Shown here piece by piece: positions 1 to 7,245 of a stretch of 18,323 bases of DNA; position 1 is the first letter of the stretch, and every line of letters begins with the position of its first letter. The position numbers and the translations under genes were made by a program. The notes below the pieces were generated by a model. It was given only the letters and a program-made list of their open reading frames with translations, was not told the origin of the DNA and ran no database searches. The stretch covers positions 1 through 18,323 of the forward strand of contig JAGHUU010000296.1 in the NCBI GenBank assembly GCA_018064695.1, read 5' to 3'. The DNA is from Candidatus Blautia equi (GTDB taxonomy: Bacteria > Bacillota > Clostridia > Lachnospirales > Lachnospiraceae).

Positions 1-734
1 CCAACATCGGCCACACCCTGGAGATAAATCGTATAGGCAACCGCAGTTCCAAGGATCACCACGCCGCCGACCGCCAGCCATCCCTTCAGATCCAGATTCA
101 CCGGAATAGAAAAGAACCGGATGGCAATGGCCAGAACCACGCCGCCTATCAGCATGCCGTATCCGGTCACCACCATGCTTCCCCATTTTGGAATGATCTT
201 CACCGGCAGCAAAGTATAACACACAAGGCTCACTGCCGAGATAAGCCCCCAGGCAAGCCCTCCTTTAGAGAGCACCATGGTAGACGGATTTCCGTGGGTA
301 GCCAGAAGAAACGTACCCAGCACCGCCAGAACAATGGCCAGGAATTCCGGTCCGGTAGGAAGCTTTCTTCCCGTAATACATACCAGCATCATGATCAGCA
401 CCGGTCCTAAATACTGGAGCACAGTAGCCGTAGCGGCATTGGACCAGGAGATGGCTGTCAGATATGCATACTGGCAGAACAGCAATCCGAAGATGGCAAA
501 GAACAGCTGCTGGATGCGGTCCATCTTATGCCGCCAGATCTCCACATAATTTTTTCTTTCTTTTAAGAGGCAGAGGATCCCAAGCATCACTCCCGCTCCC
601 AGCATTCGGATACATGTGAGCCAGCTGGAATCCACGTCATAGTTGGTAAAAAGATACTGCCCGCAAACGCCGGATAATCCCCAGAGGGTACCTCCGGCCA
701 GGGTAAATATGGTTCCTCTTGTTGTCTTATTCAT
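1..734 (-). CDS. EamA/DMT-family membrane transporter (3' end outside window)
   Basis: Partial gene: the N-terminal 244 codons are visible and the C-terminus lies beyond the left edge. The product begins MNKTTRGTIFTLAGGTLWG and is a string of hydrophobic helices. The opening helix contains LWG and GVCGQY, and further on there is AISWSNAATATVLQYLGPV, the pattern of the first EamA repeat of drug/metabolite transporters. A second repeat starts near residue 160 (GGLAWGLISAVSLVCYT). Family members move small metabolites, often amino acids; the substrate cannot be read here. The ATG at 734-732 lies 5 nt after the trpS stop, and I see no good Shine-Dalgarno, so translation probably depends on coupling to trpS. 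No terminator separates the two genes, so the transporter should share the trpS T-box leader. A tryptophan or aromatic-compound role is inference from that context only. Confidence 0.88.
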   Translation of the reverse strand, partial: MNKTTRGTIFTLAGGTLWGLSGVCGQYLFTNYDVDSSWLTCIRMLGAGVMLGILCLLKERKNYVEIWRHKMDRIQQLFFAIFGLLFCQYAYLTAISWSNAATATVLQYLGPVLIMMLVCITGRKLPTGPEFLAIVLAVLGTFLLATHGNPSTMVLSKGGLAWGLISAVSLVCYTLLPVKIIPKWGSMVVTGYGMLIGGVVLAIAIRFFSIPVNLDLKGWLAVGGVVILGTAVAYTIYLQGVADV

Positions 735-739
735 GCGAA

Positions 740-1744
740 TTATCTGATGTAGTCAGGGAAACCTACTTTTTTCTGAACCTTGCGAAGAGTCTTCATAGCA
801 GTGTAAGCAGCTTTCTCAGTGTTAGCTTTGATGATGCTGTCAATGTATGCTTTATCTTTCTCAAGCTCGTGATAGCGCTCCTGCAGTGGGCGAAGAACAT
901 CCACTACAGACTCTCCAACTGCCATCTTGAAGTCGCCATAGCCTTTTCCGTCAAACTCAGCTACTACTTCCTCCGGAGTCTTTCCGGTACAAGCGCTGTA
1001 GATATCGATGAGGTTTCTGATTCCAGGCTGCTCCTCGCTATATGCGATCTGTCCCATGGAATCGGTAACGGCACGTTTGAATTTTCTCATGATGGTATCA
1101 GGATCATCCATAAGGTAAATGGATGCATTAGGGTTCTCGTCAGATTTGGACATCTTGTGATCAGGCTCCTGAAGGCTCATGATTCTTGCGCCAACTTTTC
1201 CAATGTATGGTTCCGGAACGGTGAAGACATCGCCGTAAATGCTGTTGAAACGCTGTGCGATATCTCTGGTGATCTCCAGATGCTGCAGCTGGTCCTTACC
1301 TACAGGAACCACATCTGCCTGATAGAGAAGGATGTCTGCTGCCATCAGTACAGGATAGGTGAAAAGACCTGCGTTGATGTTGTCAGCATGTTTTGCGGAT
1401 TTATCCTTAAACTGGGTCATACGGCTGAGCTCGCCCATGTAGGTGTAGCAGTTTAAGATCCATGCCAGCTCTGCGTGTGCAGATACCTGGGACTGGTAGT
1501 AGATGCAGTTTTTCTCAGGGTCAAGACCTGCTGCAATGTAGAGCATCAGAAGGTTTCTGGCCTTGCGGCGAAGCTCTGCAGGATCCTGGCGAACGGTGAT
1601 GGAATGCATGTTCATGATACCGTAGAAGCACTCGTACTCGTCGCTTAAGTTGATCCAGTTCTTTAATGCTCCCAGGTAGTTTCCAAGGGTCAGGTCACCG
1701 GTAGACTGCATACCGCTGTATAACACTTTCTTTCCGTTAATCAT
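740..1744 (-). CDS. trpS: Tryptophan--tRNA ligase
   Basis: Class I aminoacyl-tRNA synthetase that charges tRNA-Trp with tryptophan using ATP, in the cytoplasm. The 334-residue length is normal for bacterial TrpRS. The HIGH-equivalent signature is seen as TGDLTLGNYLGALKNW (residues 15-30), and the KMSKS loop is intact in DHKMSKSDENPNAS (KMSKS about 197-201). The stretches SQVSAHAELAWILNCY and PVLMAADILLYQADVVPVGKD are typical of the tryptophan-binding core. The ATG at 1744-1742 follows a clear AGAGGAG Shine-Dalgarno. A T-box leader with a likely UGG specifier lies directly upstream, consistent with induction when uncharged tRNA-Trp accumulates. An EamA transporter gene follows after 5 nt. No anomalies were seen. 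Confidence 0.97.
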   Translation of the reverse strand: MINGKKVLYSGMQSTGDLTLGNYLGALKNWINLSDEYECFYGIMNMHSITVRQDPAELRRKARNLLMLYIAAGLDPEKNCIYYQSQVSAHAELAWILNCYTYMGELSRMTQFKDKSAKHADNINAGLFTYPVLMAADILLYQADVVPVGKDQLQHLEITRDIAQRFNSIYGDVFTVPEPYIGKVGARIMSLQEPDHKMSKSDENPNASIYLMDDPDTIMRKFKRAVTDSMGQIAYSEEQPGIRNLIDIYSACTGKTPEEVVAEFDGKGYGDFKMAVGESVVDVLRPLQERYHELEKDKAYIDSIIKANTEKAAYTAMKTLRKVQKKVGFPDYIR

Positions 1745-1822
1745 AATCTTATTCTCCTCTTTTTTGAAAAAATATATTTTCAGTCAATGGGACAAATTGT
1801 TTTAAGGATCTTGCGGCGGAAT

Positions 1823-1861
1823 AAAAAAAATAGCTTCCGTCCCTATAAGGACAGAAACTAT
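1823..1861 (-). terminator. T-box-controlled intrinsic terminator of trpS
   Basis: On the minus strand ATAGTTTCTGTCC pairs with GGACGGAAGCTAT (two G-U pairs) around a short loop, followed by an unbroken run of eight T. This is the attenuator arm of the T-box. Its 5' arm lies just after the T-box sequence, so antiterminator and terminator are mutually exclusive. Confidence 0.88.
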
Positions 1862-2077
1862 AACTTCTGCTTTGCCACCTGATAGAATGCACCAACATGC
1901 ACCTCCTGTGTAACGACCAGGATCATTCGTCAGCGCCTACTTGCATACTGCTTTCAGGCTGCCCTCTTAAGCCCATTCATTATACCTTGATCTGTCTCCA
2001 TCACACCATAGGAAACTCTCTGGGAGATCGCTGATATAACTACTCTTCTTAATCAACGGTTTGTCCTATATAACCTA
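1823..2077 (-). promoter_or_regulatory. T-box riboswitch leader, probable tRNA-Trp specificity
   Basis: On the minus strand the trpS leader shows the ordered parts of a T-box: GAAGAGTAG at the base of stem I, an AGAGAG element followed by the GGTG-type loop, the T-box sequence AGGTGGCAAAGCAG at 1880-1867, and then a terminator hairpin. The candidate specifier is UGG (Trp) at 1975-1973 within GAATGGGC, placed as expected on the 3' side of stem I. Uncharged tRNA-Trp would pair with specifier and T-box bulge, stabilise an antiterminator and allow trpS and the following transporter to be transcribed. The T-box consensus is somewhat divergent (CAAAGC where ACCGCG is usual). The start is estimated from the promoter. 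Confidence 0.86.
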
Positions 2078-2083
2078 CCATTT

Positions 2084-2112
2084 AGGATAACAAATGCCGC
2101 CCCGTTTGTCAA
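2084..2112 (-). promoter_or_regulatory. trpS promoter
   Basis: The minus strand reads TTGACA (2112-2107), a 17-nt spacer and TATCCT (2089-2084). This is a perfect -35 with a fair -10, placing the transcript start near 2077 and giving a leader long enough for the whole T-box. The -35 box is only 10 bp from the divergent -35 box at 2123. Confidence 0.8.
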
Positions 2113-2122
2113 CGCAATATAT

Positions 2123-2152
2123 TTGACAGGGCAGGCAGCCCAACTATATAAT
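2123..2152 (+). promoter_or_regulatory. Promoter of the RNA methyltransferase gene
   Basis: The plus strand reads TTGACA (2123-2128), an 18-nt spacer and TATAAT (2147-2152), both boxes matching consensus. The predicted transcript start is about 2159. An in-frame upstream ATG at 2157 would fall at or before the 5' end of the RNA, which supports translation from 2202 instead. Confidence 0.82.
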
Positions 2153-2201
2153 AGGCGTGATTTATCTGTATTTTAATATATGCAAACGGAAGGAGCACAC
2201 C

Positions 2202-3071
2202 ATGGCTCATATCATAGAGATCAACGATTTTTCCGCCCCGGAGCTGGATGTCTACGCAAGACTCACGGAAAACCAGCTGTTAAACAGGGCGGAGCCTGAA
2301 AAAGGCATTTTTATTGCAGAAAGTCCAAAGGTCATCGCCCGCGCACTGGATGCCGGCTATGAACCCATCTCCTTTCTGCTGGAGAGAAAACATATAGAAG
2401 GCGAGGCAAAGGACATCCTTGCCAGAGTACCTGATGTGCCTGTCTATACTGCAGATTTTGAGATCCTGAAGCAGCTCACCGGCTTCCCTCTCACCCGCGG
2501 TGCACTCTGTGCCATGAGGCGCATGCCTCTTAAGAGCGTGGAGGAAGTATGTGCCGACGCAAAAAGAATTGCCGTTCTGGAGGATGTGGTGAACCCAACA
2601 AACATCGGCGCCATCATGCGCTCCGCCGCGGCCTTAAATATGGATGCCGTACTCCTCACCCCTGCCTGCAGCAATCCCCTGTACCGGAGAGCCATCCGTG
2701 TCAGCATGGGAACCGTATTTCAGGTTCCGTGGACGTATCTGGATGCCCTTCCATCCGCAAAGCACCATAAGGCGGACAGTATGCAGGATAAGCAGGAAGC
2801 CCCAAAGCCGGATTACAGCATTCTGAGAAAGCTGGGATTTAAAACCGCGGCCATGGCCTTAAGCGATAACTCCGTCAGCATCGATCACCCGGACCTTCAG
2901 AAAGAAGAAAAACTTGCCATCATCCTTGGCACAGAAGGGGAAGGTCTTGCCGATGCCACCATCACCGACTGTGATTACACCGTAAAAATACCTATGACCC
3001 ACGGAGTGGATTCCCTGAACGTTGCAGCCGCCAGCGCGGTAGCGTTCTGGCAGCTTGGACAGAGAAAATAA
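2202..3071 (+). CDS. TrmH/SpoU-family RNA 2'-O-methyltransferase
   Basis: SPOUT-class methyltransferase predicted to 2'-O-methylate a ribose in rRNA or tRNA using S-adenosylmethionine. The 289-residue product has an N-terminal RNA-binding (L30e-like) part with EKGIFIAESPKVIARAL, followed by the knotted catalytic domain. Its three SpoU motifs are visible: motif 1 in EDVVNPTNIGAIMRSAAAL (catalytic Arg, Asn), motif 2 in LAIILGTEGEGL, and motif 3 in IPMTHGVDSLNVAAASAVAF. I chose the ATG at 2202 because AAGGAG lies 7 nt upstream. The in-frame ATG 15 codons earlier has no ribosome site and coincides with the predicted transcript start. The exact target nucleotide cannot be assigned; it resembles the TsnR/RlmB-like branch. 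A shared terminator follows immediately. Confidence 0.94.
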   Translation: MAHIIEINDFSAPELDVYARLTENQLLNRAEPEKGIFIAESPKVIARALDAGYEPISFLLERKHIEGEAKDILARVPDVPVYTADFEILKQLTGFPLTRGALCAMRRMPLKSVEEVCADAKRIAVLEDVVNPTNIGAIMRSAAALNMDAVLLTPACSNPLYRRAIRVSMGTVFQVPWTYLDALPSAKHHKADSMQDKQEAPKPDYSILRKLGFKTAAMALSDNSVSIDHPDLQKEEKLAIILGTEGEGLADATITDCDYTVKIPMTHGVDSLNVAAASAVAFWQLGQRK

Positions 3072-3074
3072 AAA

Positions 3075-3104
3075 ACATCGGGAACAGATCTGTGTTCCCG
3101 ATGT
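3075..3104. terminator. Bidirectional terminator between convergent genes
   Basis: ACATCGGGAACA (3075-3086) and TGTTCCCGATGT (3093-3104) form a perfect 12-bp stem with a 6-nt loop. It has A-rich sequence on the left and TTTTATTTATT on the right, so it can end transcripts from both sides. It touches the stop codon of the minus-strand gene (3108-3106). Confidence 0.9.
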
Positions 3105-3105
3105 T

Positions 3106-4821
3106 TTATTTATTATTGAGATATTCTTCAAACTGTGCTTTGGCAAGCGGTCTGGAAAAATAATAGCCCTGAATATAATCGCAACCCAGTTCCTTCATAC
3201 GCTCTGCCTGTTCTCTGGTCTCTACACCTTCCTGAACGATGCGGAGCTTCATAAGCTTGGCAAGATCCACGGAAAACTCCAGAACATCGCGTCCGGTGTT
3301 TGGAACGGCCCGTTCTATAAGGCTCATATCCAGCTTGATGATGTCCAGCGGCATGCTGCTTAAAGAAGTGAGGGATGAGTATCCTGTGCCGAAGTCGTCC
3401 AGCTCTATCACAAAGCCGGCCTGATGAAGCTTCATGACATTATCTGAAACCACCTCCGGGTTATAAGCATAACTGGATTCCGTTACTTCAATATGGAACA
3501 GCTCGTGATCCAGCTGATAGCGATCCACAAGAGCGATGATCTTTTCTGCCAGTTCCTCCTGCTCGAAATCCCTGCGGGATACGTTTACAGAAACAGGAAC
3601 TACTTTTTTCTTCTCGCGGATCCAGCCTGTCAGATCCTGGCAGACCGTTTCCCACACGTACCAGTCCAGACTCTTGATAAATCCGTTCTGCTCAAAGAGC
3701 GGGATAAAGAGACCCGGATTCATGAATCCGAAATCCGGATGGAGCCAGCGCACCAACGCCTCCGCTCCTGCGGTCTTATCTTCCTTCAGGTCATGCTTTG
3801 GCTGATAATACACCGTAAACTGGTGCTCCTCCAACGCACGCTGCATGTTCTCTTCTATCTTATTCTGCTTTTCCACGCGTTTTTTCAGCGTCTCATCATA
3901 AGTGATATAGAGCTTGCCGTACTGATGCTTGATGGTCTTAAGTGCCACCAGCAGGCGGTCACAGGTGGCAGAAACCGGCCGGTCGTGTTCCACATTTTCA
4001 TAGATGGAAAACTTGACGGTCACTCCCGGAACCGGAAGGATCTGTTTTAAACGGATCAGGGCTGCGTCAGGAGACTGAAGATCCTGCTGGCGGGCCAGAA
4101 TTACAAACTGGTCACTGCCGTAGCGGCCGCAAACGGCATCCGTATGTTCCCCGGCAGGGAGAAAGCCGGCTATACTCTTTAATATCTCATCGCCCTTGTC
4201 TCTGCCGTAGCGCTCGTTGATCCTCTTAAAATTCTCGATATCGGATATTATCATGTTATAAGCGACATCCGGATTATGTTTCAGTAAGTTCTCCGCGTGA
4301 TGAAAGAAAGCTTTCTGGGTATAAAGACCTGTAAGGTCATCAAATTCAATGGCTTTTAAGGTGGCTGTGGATTCTGTCAGATGCACAATGGCCTGCATTT
4401 CCGCATCCTCATTGGCAAAGCCGATGATGAAATGTTCAAAGGTATCTGCCGCGCCGATGCGCACTGCCTTCATGTAATAATAGTGCAGCTCGTCGTCACG
4501 AAATACGCGGTAATGCACCTTATACACTTCGTTTTTTCTCAGTTCGTCTACGATCACGTTTTTTTCGGTCATGCGGGAGAACATATCCCGGTCATCCGTA
4601 AATACGTTGTTCTCTATATAGACCTGCACGCTTCTTGCATAACCGCTCTTTGCGCGGAGATGTTCGATCACACCCAGTGCCTTGCCGGAGAATCTGTACA
4701 CGCTGAATTCCTCAGAATTTACCTGCAGACCATATACATCATTATATTCAGTTGTAAGTGCCTGGACTACCTCTGCGGGTTCCAGACTGCGGTCTTCTCT
4801 TTGCAGTTCTGAAGCGGACAT
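3106..4821 (-). CDS. GGDEF/EAL c-di-GMP protein, probably an active phosphodiesterase
   Basis: 571-residue cytoplasmic protein with no evident membrane segment. Residues about 1-150 form a sensor-like N-terminus, possibly a divergent PAS fold. A GGDEF domain follows (about 155-310) but its active-site motif reads GRYGSDQF, i.e. GSDQF near 235-239 with the catalytic Glu changed to Gln, so cyclase activity is unlikely. The C-terminal EAL domain (about 325-565) keeps AEALVRW (EAL 354-356), VNVSRRDF, IEVTES, DDFGTGYSS, IIKLDMSL, EGVET and the closing QGYYFSRPL. It should therefore hydrolyse cyclic di-GMP to pGpG. I chose the ATG at 4821-4819 because AAGGAG lies 8 nt upstream; earlier in-frame ATG and TTG codons lack such a site. 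No flagellar or exopolysaccharide genes are nearby, so the controlled process is unknown. Confidence 0.93.
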   Translation of the reverse strand: MSASELQREDRSLEPAEVVQALTTEYNDVYGLQVNSEEFSVYRFSGKALGVIEHLRAKSGYARSVQVYIENNVFTDDRDMFSRMTEKNVIVDELRKNEVYKVHYRVFRDDELHYYYMKAVRIGAADTFEHFIIGFANEDAEMQAIVHLTESTATLKAIEFDDLTGLYTQKAFFHHAENLLKHNPDVAYNMIISDIENFKRINERYGRDKGDEILKSIAGFLPAGEHTDAVCGRYGSDQFVILARQQDLQSPDAALIRLKQILPVPGVTVKFSIYENVEHDRPVSATCDRLLVALKTIKHQYGKLYITYDETLKKRVEKQNKIEENMQRALEEHQFTVYYQPKHDLKEDKTAGAEALVRWLHPDFGFMNPGLFIPLFEQNGFIKSLDWYVWETVCQDLTGWIREKKKVVPVSVNVSRRDFEQEELAEKIIALVDRYQLDHELFHIEVTESSYAYNPEVVSDNVMKLHQAGFVIELDDFGTGYSSLTSLSSMPLDIIKLDMSLIERAVPNTGRDVLEFSVDLAKLMKLRIVQEGVETREQAERMKELGCDYIQGYYFSRPLAKAQFEEYLNNK

Positions 4822-4898
4822 ACTGTTTCTCCTTACATCAGCTGATGTGTTTTTCTGTTCATAGATTTCTTCCATTAAACACAACAGCGCCTATGCTC

Positions 4899-4927
4899 AG
4901 TTTACCAGATTTTACTGGCTTTTTCAA
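4899..4927 (-). promoter_or_regulatory. Promoter of the GGDEF/EAL gene
   Basis: The minus strand reads TTGAAA (4927-4922), 17 nt, then TAAACT (4904-4899). It sits in the 129-bp gap after recQ and predicts a 5' leader of about 70 nt, indicating that the GGDEF/EAL gene is separately transcribed. Confidence 0.6.
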
Positions 4928-4950
4928 TCATCAAGCAGACTTCCAACAAT

Positions 4951-6807
4951 TCATTTCTTATCCTTTTCCGACTTCTTCCAATCATTTATTTCCTCAAGAA
5001 ACCGCCAGCCGTACTTTTCATACTTCAGTTCACCCACACCGGATACCTGCAGCATCTCCTCCCGGGTGACCGGAGCTAAGATACACATATGAACAAGGGT
5101 CTTATCTGAGAAGATAATGTACGGCGGAAGCTTTTCATCCCTGGCAATAGAAAGGCGCAGTGCACGCAGCTTTTCAAAGAGAGAAGGATCCGCATCCTCC
5201 CTGGACCAGCTTCCGGTATTCTTTCCGTAGGACTTCTTTTCAAAGGCAGGTTTGCTCTTCTTCTCCTCCCTGGCCATTTTCATCTGAACCACATCTTCCT
5301 CCGTAAAGGCTTCCGCTCTCTGCAGCATGCGCACCACAGGATAGCGGTCCTCTGTGACAGCCAGATACCCTTCCAGCACCAGATGGTTCAGGATCTGGCG
5401 CAGCTGATACACAGGGATCTCCTGACAGCTTCCAAAGTAAGGATTTTCCTGAAGCCCTCTCTTCCCCATTCTGGCGTTCATCTTACCACGAAGACCATCT
5501 GTGATGGTGCTCATGCCGTAGCGCCACGGGCAGGCACGGATGAATCCCAGAATGTTCCGCACTGTTTCTGTGACATCCACAAGATCAAAGTGCGTAAGGC
5601 AGTTGGAACAGTTGCCGCAGTAGCCGTCCCCATACTCGCCGAAATAGCCCAGTATAAACTCCCGCAGGCACTGGTTGGTCAGACAGTAGGCTGTCATCTT
5701 TTTCAGGCGCTCCTGCTCGCGCTCGCGGATGGCGGCGCCGGCCTCCTCATCCATGCCGTCCGGAGTCTGCATCTGGTCAATAAAGAACTGGTTTGTCACC
5801 ACGTCCTGACCGGAGTAGAGAAGGATACACTCCGCAGGCAGACCGTCACGCCCGGCTCTTCCCGCCTCCTGATAATAGCTCTCAATGTTTTTAGGCATAT
5901 TGTAATGAATTACATAGCGCACGTTGGATTTATCGATACCCATGCCAAATGCGTTTGTGGCTACCATGATCCGGGCTCTGTCGTAGAGGAAATCCTCCTG
6001 GTTTTTGCGGCGCTCCTCGTCGGAAAGACCGGCATGGTATCTGGTGGCAGAATAGCCGGCGCGGATAAGCTCCATGCAGACCTCCTCCACTGTCTTTCTG
6101 GTGAGACAGTAGATCATGCCGCACTCGCCCTCGTGCTCTTTCAGGATGGCTTCCGTGGTTCTCCACTTGTTTCCGTCATTGTATACGGTGAATTTCAGAT
6201 TTGGTCTGTCAAAGCCGGTGGTCATCTGCATAGGGTCTTTCATATCCAGAAGAGCCAGGATGTCCTCCCGCACTTCTCTGGTTGCGGTGGCCGTAAAGGC
6301 GCCGATCACCGGGCGTACCGGCAGACGCCGGATAAAATCCAGGATATGCAGATAGCCTGGTCTGAAATCCTGTCCCCACTGGGATATACAGTGGGCCTCA
6401 TCGATGCTGATGAAATTTACGGAGATCTCCGCCACCGCTTTCAGAAAGCCCTCTGTGAGCAGGCGCTCCGGTGCCACGTAGAGGATCTTATATGCGCCCC
6501 GCTTCATTTCCGCCACAGTCTCCCCATACTGCCCCGAAGTGAGGGAACTGTTCAGAAACGCGGCCGGGATACCCATCTGATTCAGTGACGCCACCTGATC
6601 CTTCATAAGGGAGATGAGGGGTGAGATCACCAGGGTGGTTCCCGGAAGAAGAACCGCCGGGATCTGGTAACAGATGGATTTCCCCGCGCCGGTTGGCATG
6701 ATTCCCAGCGCGTCTCTGCCCGCAAGCAGTGCATCCACCAGTTCCTCCTGACCCGGGCGGAAGGAATCATAGCCATAATACTTTTTTAATGCTTCATGTT
6801 TTGTCAT
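4951..6807 (-). CDS. recQ: ATP-dependent DNA helicase RecQ
   Basis: 3'-5' superfamily 2 DNA helicase acting in recombination and repair. The 618-residue product has the full RecQ layout: Walker A in GIMPTGAGKSICYQ (Lys about 43), the DEAH box with the RecQ aromatic loop in DEAHCISQWGQDFRPGY (about 136-152), motif III TATATREV, motif V/VI in GMGIDKSNVRYVIH and YYQEAGRAGRDGLP, and a zinc-binding Cys cluster with CGNCSNC. A winged-helix part follows, then a C-terminal HRDC domain (LRLSIARDEKLPPYIIFSDK and the VSGVGELKYEKYG helix). The ATG at 6807-6805 lies 9 nt after AAGGAG; an upstream in-frame GTG at 6831 contains that same site and is rejected. No convincing own promoter was seen in the 150-bp upstream gap, which does contain a terminator. 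Confidence 0.96.
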   Translation of the reverse strand: MTKHEALKKYYGYDSFRPGQEELVDALLAGRDALGIMPTGAGKSICYQIPAVLLPGTTLVISPLISLMKDQVASLNQMGIPAAFLNSSLTSGQYGETVAEMKRGAYKILYVAPERLLTEGFLKAVAEISVNFISIDEAHCISQWGQDFRPGYLHILDFIRRLPVRPVIGAFTATATREVREDILALLDMKDPMQMTTGFDRPNLKFTVYNDGNKWRTTEAILKEHEGECGMIYCLTRKTVEEVCMELIRAGYSATRYHAGLSDEERRKNQEDFLYDRARIMVATNAFGMGIDKSNVRYVIHYNMPKNIESYYQEAGRAGRDGLPAECILLYSGQDVVTNQFFIDQMQTPDGMDEEAGAAIREREQERLKKMTAYCLTNQCLREFILGYFGEYGDGYCGNCSNCLTHFDLVDVTETVRNILGFIRACPWRYGMSTITDGLRGKMNARMGKRGLQENPYFGSCQEIPVYQLRQILNHLVLEGYLAVTEDRYPVVRMLQRAEAFTEEDVVQMKMAREEKKSKPAFEKKSYGKNTGSWSREDADPSLFEKLRALRLSIARDEKLPPYIIFSDKTLVHMCILAPVTREEMLQVSGVGELKYEKYGWRFLEEINDWKKSEKDKK

Positions 6808-6877
6808 TCTTTGCAACTCCTTTGCTCTCACGAGTTAACCACGTACAGACAAAGAATCTCAGGAAAAACAGATAAAG

Positions 6878-6909
6878 CAGGCTTCCTACATATATATGCG
6901 GGAAGCCTG
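6878..6909 (-). terminator. Terminator after the ferredoxin-like gene
   Basis: CAGGCTTCC (6878-6886) and GGAAGCCTG (6901-6909) form a perfect 9-bp stem with an A+T-rich 14-nt loop. On the minus strand it is followed by CTTTATCTGTTTTTCC, a moderately T-rich tail. It lies between the ferredoxin-like gene and recQ and probably ends the long upstream operon. Confidence 0.65.
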
Positions 6910-6960
6910 GATCTTATTACTGTTTTTCAGAAATATTTTTTATTTTATAAGGGCGTTTTA

Positions 6961-7242
6961 TCAGATTCCCTCCATATCCTCCGTGATATCCTGCAGAAAG
7001 CTCATGATGGGGATATGTTCCCGGCAGAAGTCCTCGCACTGACCGCAGCGGATACAGTCGCTGGCGCTGGTCTCCACTCTCGCCATTCTCTTGTATTCCG
7101 CTATAGCCGCGTCCTTCTCCTCCGGCGTTCCCTGGAGAAAGTCACTGTAGAGGGATAAAAATACGGGGATAGGCATATCAACAGGACATCGGTCGCTGCA
7201 GTAGCGGCATCCCGTACAGGAAATAGATACTACATTGTTCAT
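6961..7242 (-). CDS. Orphan 4Fe-4S dicluster domain protein (aldo/keto-reductase C-terminal type)
   Basis: 93-residue protein with two C-x2-C-x2-C-x3-C motifs, Cys 9, 12, 15, 19 and Cys 63, 66, 69, 73, enough for two [4Fe-4S] clusters. The sequence CTGCRYCSDRCPVDMPIP, a QGTPEEKDAAIAEY helix and SDCIRCGQCEDFCREHIPI match the C-terminal ferredoxin domain attached to clostridial aldo/keto reductases. The TIM-barrel catalytic part is absent; upstream there is a MATE gene instead. The reading frame is intact with its own ATG (7242-7240), and GGAGG 8 nt upstream overlaps the MATE stop, so it looks translated and coupled. It could be a small electron carrier or a relic of a larger enzyme. The partner is unknown. 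Confidence 0.87.
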   Translation of the reverse strand: MNNVVSISCTGCRYCSDRCPVDMPIPVFLSLYSDFLQGTPEEKDAAIAEYKRMARVETSASDCIRCGQCEDFCREHIPIMSFLQDITEDMEGI

Positions 7243-7245
7243 GTT

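Noticed and set aside
719..1456. Long open frame on the plus strand opposite trpS (245 codons)
   Set aside because: It is the antisense shadow of trpS, has no ribosome site and no recognisable protein features.
2157..2201. 15-codon N-terminal extension of the RNA methyltransferase
   Set aside because: The upstream ATG lies at the predicted transcript start and lacks a ribosome site; ATG 2202 has an excellent one.
5383..6588. 401-codon open frame on the plus strand opposite recQ
   Set aside because: Mirror frame of recQ codon usage; the recQ motifs on the minus strand are unambiguous.
6832..6960. Separate recQ promoter
   Set aside because: No pair of -35/-10 boxes of acceptable quality could be found; only the terminator stem is clear.
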